Shown here: in pieces, positions 58,798 through 64,000 of the stretch | Layout of the letters: each line of letters begins with the position of its first letter | Numbering within the stretch: position 1 is the stretch's first letter | Source of the DNA: an uncultured Kiritimatiellota bacterium | GTDB lineage: Bacteria > Verrucomicrobiota > Kiritimatiellia > RFP12 > DVOR01 | Assembly: GCA_944389585.1 (NCBI GenBank) | Contig: CALXMW010000008.1 | Location: 19,010 to 83,009, forward strand | Direction: 5' to 3' | Length of the DNA: 64,000 bases | Position numbers and translations under genes: made by a program | Notes under the pieces: model-generated | What the model was told of the DNA's origin: nothing | What the model saw: the letters and a program-made list of their open reading frames with translations, nothing else | The model's database searches: none

Positions 58798-60531
58798 ATG
58801 TCTTCCATCCTTGCGGCCATCGGCCAATTCACCGTCGTCGGGGGCGCCGGCGGCGCCGCTATCGTCGCCTGCCTCATCGGCGGGCTGGGCATCTTCCTGC
58901 TGGGGATGCAGCAGATCTCCGAGGGGCTCCAGGGCGTGGCCGGCCCGCGCATGCGCAAGGTCGTCGCCGCGGCCACCTCGAACCGCTTCGCGGGCGTCTT
59001 CACCGGCACGCTCGTCACGGCCATCATCCAGAGCAGCTCCGTCACCACCGTCATGGTCGTGGGCATGGTCACCAGCGGCATCATGACGCTGCTGCAGGCC
59101 ATCAACGTCATCATCGGCGCGAACATCGGCACCACCGTCACCGCCTGGCTCGTGGCGGTCTTCCCCAAGGTGGGCGTCACGGCCATCATGTCGGTCATCG
59201 GCGTGGCGGCCATCGTCTACCTCTTCGCCACGCGCGAGCGCTGGAAGTTCGTCGGCCTCATCCTGCTGGGCCTGGGGCTCATCTTCTTCGGGCTCGAGCT
59301 CATGAGCGGGGCGCTCTCGCCCATCTCCGAATCCCAAGGCATGCGCGAGGCCATGGCCCTCTTCTCCGCCACCGGCGCGGACGGCGGCTTCTCCGCCGCG
59401 GGCCTGCTCAAATGCATCCTCGTGGGCGCCGTCGCCACCGCCATCGTCCAGAGCTCCTCGGCCACCACCGGCATCGCCATCATCCTCGTGGCCAACCGCG
59501 CCATCGACTTCAACACCGCCGCCTGCCTCGTCCTGGGCATGAACATCGGCACCACCATCACCGCCTGGCTCGCCGCCCTCCGCGCCCCCACCAACGCCCG
59601 CCGCGCCGCCCTCGCCCACTCCCTCTTCAACGTCATCGGCGTCCTCATCATGGCGCCCCTCTTCCCCCTCCTCCTCCCCGCCGCCGTCCGCCTCTTCCAC
59701 ATCGACGCGATGACCCCCGCCCAGCTCACCTTCGCCGTCGCCGGCGTCCACACCGCCTTCAACCTCATCAACACCTGCGTCTTCCTCCCCTTCACGCGCC
59801 CCTTCGCCTGGCTCATCGAGCACATCATCCCCGACCCCAAAGTCCGCGAGCTCCCCCGCCTTGCCCTCCTCAACCCCCTCAAGGTCGCCCCCGTCGTCGC
59901 CGTCGAACAGGCCCGCAAAGAGGTCGAGCACATGGCCGACCGCTGCGCACAGCTCCTCAACGACTTCCGCAGCGTCCTCGCCGGCAAAACCAACGACGAC
60001 CTCGAAAACGACATCTTCCACCGCGAGGAAGAGCTCGACGTCATCCAGCACGAGGTCTCCGCCTTCCTCGGCCAAATCATGTCCACCAACCTCCCGGCAG
60101 ACGTCGCCTACCGCTCCCGCATGCTCCTGCGCGTCGCCGACGAATACGAATCCGTCTCCGACGAGGTCGCCGCCCTCCTCAAACAGTTCATCCGCATCCG
60201 CCGCAGCAAAATGCGCCTCTCCGACCGCGGCCGCCAGGCCCTCCTCGGCCTCCACGACCTCTGCGCCGCCTTCGCCGCCACCGTCACCGAATCCTTCCGT
60301 CAAGGCAAAGCCCACGCCGCCGACGTCCTCGCCGACATGTACCCAGACGCCGCCGGCATCTCCGCCCGCGTCAAGGAAATCCGCAAAGACCAAATGGCCC
60401 GCCTCGCCGAGCACGACCCCACCCTCGACCCCCTCTGCGTCGTCATCGTCCTCGACGTCCTCAACATCTACCGCCGCCTCAAGGAAGACTGCCTCAACAT
60501 CGGCGAGGCCATGCTCGACGAGGCCCGCTGA
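58798..60531 (+). CDS. Na+/phosphate cotransporter with PhoU-like domain
   Basis: The 577-aa protein belongs to the NptA/YjbB family. Its membrane part (residues 1-340) has the two inverted QSSS repeats, QSSSVTT at residue 78 and QSSSATT at 218, each followed by GANIGTT or GMNIGTT. These form the sodium and phosphate site. The C-terminal 200 residues are helical and resemble PhoU (HMADRCAQLLNDF, RVADEYESVSDEVAALL). It imports or exports phosphate, which fits a genome with ppk-ppx. The upstream triple repeat suggests phosphate control. Confidence 0.9.
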   Translation: MSSILAAIGQFTVVGGAGGAAIVACLIGGLGIFLLGMQQISEGLQGVAGPRMRKVVAAATSNRFAGVFTGTLVTAIIQSSSVTTVMVVGMVTSGIMTLLQAINVIIGANIGTTVTAWLVAVFPKVGVTAIMSVIGVAAIVYLFATRERWKFVGLILLGLGLIFFGLELMSGALSPISESQGMREAMALFSATGADGGFSAAGLLKCILVGAVATAIVQSSSATTGIAIILVANRAIDFNTAACLVLGMNIGTTITAWLAALRAPTNARRAALAHSLFNVIGVLIMAPLFPLLLPAAVRLFHIDAMTPAQLTFAVAGVHTAFNLINTCVFLPFTRPFAWLIEHIIPDPKVRELPRLALLNPLKVAPVVAVEQARKEVEHMADRCAQLLNDFRSVLAGKTNDDLENDIFHREEELDVIQHEVSAFLGQIMSTNLPADVAYRSRMLLRVADEYESVSDEVAALLKQFIRIRRSKMRLSDRGRQALLGLHDLCAAFAATVTESFRQGKAHAADVLADMYPDAAGISARVKEIRKDQMARLAEHDPTLDPLCVVIVLDVLNIYRRLKEDCLNIGEAMLDEAR

Positions 60532-60560
60532 CCGCGCCAGGCCGGGGAAGGGAGGGGCGG

Positions 60561-61487
60561 ATGAGATGGGTTGAGCGCATCGCGGAGGGGCAGAAGGCGC
60601 GCTTCCGGGAGCTGTTGCTCGTGGGGGACGAGCAATGGGATCAGGTGACGCGCTATCTGTGGCGCGGCGAACTCTTTGCGATGCAGGAGGACGCCGAGAC
60701 GCAGGCCATCGGCGTGGTGACGGCCGAGGGGGAAGGCGTCTACGAGGTCAAAAACCTGTCGGTCTGGCCGCGCCGGCAGCGCCGGGGTTACGGCAGGGCG
60801 CTGCTGGGCTTCCTCGCCGACTGGTTCGGCGGGCGGGGGGAAAAGCTGCTGGTGGGGACGGGCGACGCGCCGGGGACGCTCACCTTTTACCACAAGTGCG
60901 GCTTCACGCGGTCGCACGTGGTGCGGGACTTCTTCGTCGAGCGGTACGACCACCCCATCTTCGAGGACGGGCGGCGGCTCCGGGACATGGTTTACCTGCA
61001 AAAGGCGCTGGCGCCGCAGGCGGCGGGGACGTCCTGGGCCATCCTGCCCTATGGGGATCGCCTCCTGCCGGCAATGCTGCGGGTCTTCCGGCAGGCGGTG
61101 CACGTGGGGTGCGCAGGGGCGTACACGCCCGAGCAGCTCGCGGCCTGGGCGCCGGAAAAGATGGATGGGGAGGCCTGGGCGCGGCGTTTCGCGGGGAGCC
61201 AGACGCGCGTGGCCGTCAATGCGCGGGGGGAGGTCTTGGGCTTCGCGAACCTGGAGGGCGCGGACTATCTGGATTGCCTCTATGTGGCGCCCACGGCCCA
61301 GCGGCTGGGCATCGGCACGGCCTTGTGCGCGACGATGGAGGCGTTGGCGGCAGGCGACCTGGAGGTGCGCGTCTCGCTCACCGCGCGGCCTTTCTTCGAC
61401 AGGCGGGGCTACCGCCTTGTCCAGGAGGTCCGCCCAATCCGCGCAGGCATCGCCCTGCCGGCCTTCCGGATGCGCCTGGCGCGGTGA
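60561..61487 (+). CDS. Tandem GNAT acetyltransferase
   Basis: The 308-aa protein has two GNAT folds. The first (residues 1-150) has the acetyl-CoA loop VWPRRQRRGYGRALL. The second (about 160-308) has VAPTAQRLGIGTALC and ends VRPIRAGIALPAFRM. Fused GNAT pairs acetylate small molecules, peptides or protein lysines; the substrate is unknown. The ATG at 60561 follows GGGAGGGG. An ATG five bases later is out of frame. Confidence 0.82.
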   Translation: MRWVERIAEGQKARFRELLLVGDEQWDQVTRYLWRGELFAMQEDAETQAIGVVTAEGEGVYEVKNLSVWPRRQRRGYGRALLGFLADWFGGRGEKLLVGTGDAPGTLTFYHKCGFTRSHVVRDFFVERYDHPIFEDGRRLRDMVYLQKALAPQAAGTSWAILPYGDRLLPAMLRVFRQAVHVGCAGAYTPEQLAAWAPEKMDGEAWARRFAGSQTRVAVNARGEVLGFANLEGADYLDCLYVAPTAQRLGIGTALCATMEALAAGDLEVRVSLTARPFFDRRGYRLVQEVRPIRAGIALPAFRMRLAR

Positions 61488-61614
61488 GCGGGGCCGCCGC
61501 CATCCCGGCAGGTCGGCGGCCTCGCCCGGGTTCAGCCGCAGGCCCCGCGGGGCCCCCTTTCATCCTCTCAAAGGGCGGCCTCAACGCGCGGCGGCTTTCG
61601 GCTTTCCTCGCCGG

Positions 61615-62466
61615 TCAATCGTGAATGCGGTAGTTGTGGAGCATCCGGACGAAGGCGGGGTCGAAGTGGTCGACGATCTCGCTGTGGCCAAGGTCGAGGG
61701 CGCGGAGGCGGGCCATCTCGTCATCGGAGAGGGCGAAATCCCAGATGTCGAGGTTCTCGGCGAGGCGTTCGCGGTGGGTGCTCTTGGGGATGATGGCGAT
61801 GCCGCGCTGGATTGCCCAGCGGAGGGCCACCTGCGCGGCGCTCTTGCCGTGGGCGCGGCCGATGTCCGTGAGCGTGGGATGGGTGAAGAGGCCATGCCCA
61901 CCCTCCGCAAGCGACCCCCAGGCCTGGGGCGTCACGCCGTATTCGCGCATGGTGGCGAGGCTCGCCTCCTGCTGGAAGAAGGGATGGATCTCCACCTGGT
62001 TCACCATGGGGCGAATCGTCGCCGTCAGGCAAACGTCGGCCAGCATGTGCGGATAGCAGTTCGCCACGCCGATGGCACGCACCTTGCCCGCGCGGTAGGC
62101 ATCCTCCAACGCCCGCCACGCTCCCGGCCAATCCCCGATGGGTTGATGGAGCAGAAGCAGGTCAATGTAGTCAAGGCCCAGACGTGCCAAGGCCGCGTCA
62201 ACCGCTTGTGCCGCGCGTTCGTGGCCGTAATCCTGCACCCAGATCTTGGTCTCCACGAAGAGCGACTCCCGGGGCAGCCCGCTCTCGCGGATGGCCTCAC
62301 CCACCGCGCGTTCGTTGAAGTAGGCCGCCGCCGTATCCACCATCCGATAACCGCACGCCAGCGCGTCGCGCACCACGCGCTTGGCCTCCGCATGGTCGGG
62401 GATTTGGAAGACGCCGAAGCCTTCCTGCGGCATACGCACGCCATTGGACAAAATGAGCTCGTTCAT
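61615..62466 (-). CDS. Aldo/keto reductase
   Basis: The 283-aa TIM barrel reduces aldehydes or ketones with NADPH. The catalytic tetrad is complete: Asp44 and Tyr49 in DTAAAYFNE, Lys74 in VETKIW and His107 in LLLLHQP. The cofactor site has IIPKSTHRERLAENL. It resembles the 2,5-diketo-gluconate/prostaglandin F synthase branch. Start ATG 62466 follows AAAGGAA. Substrate unknown; monocistronic. Confidence 0.92.
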   Translation of the reverse strand: MNELILSNGVRMPQEGFGVFQIPDHAEAKRVVRDALACGYRMVDTAAAYFNERAVGEAIRESGLPRESLFVETKIWVQDYGHERAAQAVDAALARLGLDYIDLLLLHQPIGDWPGAWRALEDAYRAGKVRAIGVANCYPHMLADVCLTATIRPMVNQVEIHPFFQQEASLATMREYGVTPQAWGSLAEGGHGLFTHPTLTDIGRAHGKSAAQVALRWAIQRGIAIIPKSTHRERLAENLDIWDFALSDDEMARLRALDLGHSEIVDHFDPAFVRMLHNYRIHD

Positions 62467-62537
62467 GTCTGATTCCTTTCGGGTATCCAAGTCGGATGCA
62501 CAGTAACGTACACCCTGAAGCGCACACCAGGTCAAGC

Positions 62538-63122
62538 CTAGGGGCACCAGTCGAGGATGCCGTCGAGGGGATGGTCGCGGAGCCAGTCGCGAAGGGCGGC
62601 GGGCGTGCGGATGCCGTCCCGGAGGACGGCCATGCAGAGGAGGATGCCGGGGACGTGGGCGTCCGGCGGGACGGTGTCCTTGAGGGCGAGGACGGCGCGG
62701 CGTGTCTCGGGCGTGAGAGCGGCACGGATGCGTTCGGCGCGGTGCTCGAAGTAGCCTTTGTAGGGGGAGTCGGGGGGCATTTGGATGACGTCGACCTGCC
62801 ACTCGCGGGCGGCGGCGTCGCGAAGCCAGAGGTGCCACTCCAGGCAACGCTCGGGTGTGTCGGAGAGGTCGCGAAACTCCAGTCGGTGCGGCGCAAGCTC
62901 GGCGGCGATGGCAAAGCCATCGGTTGAATCAAGCGTGGGAGTGTAAAGATGGAGGTCGATGTCGAGGTGATTCAGGAGCAACCCCGTGGCAAGAGAGCCG
63001 ACAAGATGGACCTCGGCGCCACGCTCTTCCCAGCGTTCGCGGAGGCGTGTGGCACGAAGCAAAGCATGCGCGGCTTCGGCAGCGCGGTCCGCGCGCTCAA
63101 ACAGATCTTCATGGTCGGGCAT
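62538..63122 (-). CDS. Minimal nucleotidyltransferase-like protein
   Basis: The 194-aa protein shows the pol-beta-type core VHLVGSLATGLLLNHLDIDLHLY: Gly42-Ser43 and the metal pair Asp54/Asp56. The C-terminal half reads WQVDVIQMPPDSPYKGYFEH and a helical end. Proteins of this type transfer nucleotides to small molecules, RNA or toxin partners. Its start lies inside the end of the upstream nuclease-like gene (14-bp overlap), which suggests a functional pair. Confidence 0.75.
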   Translation of the reverse strand: MPDHEDLFERADRAAEAAHALLRATRLRERWEERGAEVHLVGSLATGLLLNHLDIDLHLYTPTLDSTDGFAIAAELAPHRLEFRDLSDTPERCLEWHLWLRDAAAREWQVDVIQMPPDSPYKGYFEHRAERIRAALTPETRRAVLALKDTVPPDAHVPGILLCMAVLRDGIRTPAALRDWLRDHPLDGILDWCP

Positions 63123-63609
63123 GGTCGAGCGATTCAGACGGAGTGCCCTTGGTCGGCGGGTCAGGCTTCCACCGTGGAAGCGCTGGGTAAGGACGCGCCT
63201 TGTCGGCAGGGAAAAGGGTCTTGTAGACGAGTTGCGGGGGATAGTGACGGATGACGAGAAGGTAGAGACGGGAGTCGATGGTCTTGGAAAGAATGATGGC
63301 ATCGCGACCTTCGCGGCGATCAAGGATGACCTCTTCTGGGGTTGCAAGAATCTCATCCAGGCGGCGGTGAACCGCGTCCGGCACATCCGGGTGATGGTTG
63401 AGGCAATGGTCGACAAAATAGGCCTCGCCGACAAAGATGGTGAGATCGGTGGGCGGGGTCTTGAAAGCGGGTGCAAGCGTGGCAGGCAATTCGCCGATGG
63501 GACGGTGGCGCGTGGGGAGCGTATGGTAAATCTCCGCCTTCGTGACCCCGGGCGTCAGCGCGGCCTTGTCGGCGAGCCATCGTTCCGGAATGGCCGCGCC
63601 AACCGCCAT
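63109..63609 (-). CDS. Putative PBECR/RelE-like nuclease domain protein
   Basis: The 166-aa protein has a C-terminal segment (about residues 60-135: FVGEAYFVDHCLNHHPDVP, LDEILATPEEVILD, DAIILSKTIDSRLYLLVIR) that resembles small barnase/EndoU/RelE-like nuclease domains (PBECR group). In these, a DH.x(n).I..IL..P..I pattern precedes a beta sheet. The family call is tentative. The ATG at 63609 is chosen because an AT-rich promoter-like stretch lies just upstream (63655-63690). It overlaps the nucleotidyltransferase gene by 14 bp, like many toxin-antitoxin pairs. Confidence 0.5.
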   Translation of the reverse strand: MAVGAAIPERWLADKAALTPGVTKAEIYHTLPTRHRPIGELPATLAPAFKTPPTDLTIFVGEAYFVDHCLNHHPDVPDAVHRRLDEILATPEEVILDRREGRDAIILSKTIDSRLYLLVIRHYPPQLVYKTLFPADKARPYPALPRWKPDPPTKGTPSESLDHARP

Positions 63610-63934
63610 CGCAACGGACAGCGGACAAGAAAGATCCCACGGCGTAACAAAGCAAACATATTTTAATTTTAACAAAATCAGCCACCCAGGTGGAAGTTTA
63701 GAAGCTTGGCGATCCACAAGGGCGAAAGACTCCATTCGCAAAACACTCTGGCAGTCCTGGCGGTGGCAGGCGGCCCTCAATCTGCCAAAGTTTGCGAAAT
63801 CTGCGGTTGGCTCACGCTGGCTGTCCGCGTGGCCGTTGTGGGCGCCGCGCAGCGTGGGGAGGGCCCAAGCTTCCAAACCTCCATGCAAAAAAAGAGGGGC
63901 CGCGAGCGGATGCTCGCGGCCCCTTGGGGAAAAG
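63610..63934. other. Gene-poor interval before 5S rRNA
   Basis: These 325 bp hold an AT-rich promoter-like stretch (63655-63690), atypical for the window, and the 5S terminator (63892-63923). The open frame continues upstream, but I see no family support and no start signal there. Confidence 0.5.
63892..63923 (-). terminator. Terminator of the rRNA operon
   Basis: On the minus strand a 12-bp GC stem with a 4-nt loop is followed by TCTTTTTTT, just after the 5S rRNA. Confidence 0.9.
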
Positions 63935-64000
63935 TCCCGGCGGCGTGCTACTCTCCCACGGGCGAACCCCGCAGTACCCTCGCCGATGAGGCCCTTCACT
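63935..64000 (-). rRNA. rrf: 5S rRNA, 3' part (cut by window edge)
   Basis: The minus strand reads the conserved 5S 3' half: GAGGGTACTGCGGGGTTC, then CCCGTGGGAGAGTAG and a closing CGCCGCCGGGA. The gene continues past the right edge, so this is the end of an rRNA operon. Confidence 0.9.

Noticed and set aside
63610..63999. Extension of the nuclease-like gene to an N-terminus near 63999
   Set aside because: The extended frame runs into the rRNA terminator and the 5S gene, and an AT-rich promoter-like stretch supports the start at 63609.

Overview
The window is very GC-rich, densely packed DNA from a bacterium. It carries smc, tig, tsaD, dprA, asd, pta, two tRNAs and the end of a 5S rRNA, so it is chromosomal. 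Two secreted proteins end in a PEP-CTERM tail (VPEPTALALLALG... then RRR). There are also DUF4091, CBM9-plus-TIM-barrel, DUF3472 and GH110-type proteins, tandem DUF3857/transglutaminase units, and a sulfide-type Thi4. Together these suggest a member of the PVC superphylum, most likely a gut or rumen Kiritimatiellota/Lentisphaerota-like lineage. That placement is inference from gene content; no marker phylogeny was run.

Layout. 1-7.9 kb: a CsoR-type copper sensor, asd, a SEC-C protein, a NUDIX hydrolase, a DUF4091 glycosidase-like protein, a HAD phosphatase fused to a radical SAM domain, and trigger factor. 7.9-9.6 kb: thiamine genes thi4 and thiE around a 41-bp heptamer inverted repeat. 9.6-17.2 kb: a PEP-CTERM protein, the bioG-bioC pair, a lytic-transglycosylase-like protein, mtaB, and a divergent eboE/CBM9-glycosidase operon. 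17.3-24.4 kb: pta-dprA, a 1276-aa double DUF3857/transglutaminase protein and tsaD. 25.2-28.9 kb: a catabolic operon with a D-lyxose-isomerase-like cupin, a VOC protein, dhaK, dhaL and an LsrF-type aldolase/thiolase. 29.0-35.8 kb: a probable structured ncRNA, smc, a DUF3472 protein and a membrane-anchored metallophosphoesterase. 35.8-42.9 kb: a second PEP-CTERM protein, tRNA-Tyr, a 956-bp duplicate of the 3' half of ppk, a GH110 galactosidase, and the ppx-ppk polyphosphate operon. 43.0-47.7 kb: an unknown protein, a 2[4Fe-4S] ferredoxin, a large PLP decarboxylase, an ADP-ribosylglycohydrolase and tRNA-His. 47.8-52.8 kb: a three-gene restriction-modification island (two methyltransferase-like proteins plus a GIY-YIG helicase) behind a long structured leader that ends in a terminator. 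52.8-57.7 kb: an operon with an EboD/AroB-type cyclase, a Ser/Thr kinase, an M50-like protease and Sir2. 57.8-64 kb: trxA, a LysM protein, a Na/Pi cotransporter, a tandem GNAT, an aldo/keto reductase, a nuclease-like/nucleotidyltransferase pair, and the 5S rRNA 3' end.

Regulation. Nearly every transcription unit begins with the same extended -10 element, close to TGTGSTAYAMT. In nine units the start codon lies only 6-10 nt after the hexamer, so those mRNAs should be leaderless or nearly so. Units with a leader carry an ordinary purine-rich ribosome binding site.

Most unusual items: (1) a two-copy candidate small RNA with a variable first hairpin, a conserved CU-rich linker complementary to Shine-Dalgarno sequences, and a conserved second hairpin; one copy has captured the duplicated ppk fragment at its terminator. 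(2) A two-copy family of palindromic elements, one copy forming most of the restriction-modification leader. (3) The isomerase/DhaKL/LsrF operon, which reads like an uncharacterised sugar route. (4) eboE and an EboD-like cyclase carried at separate loci.
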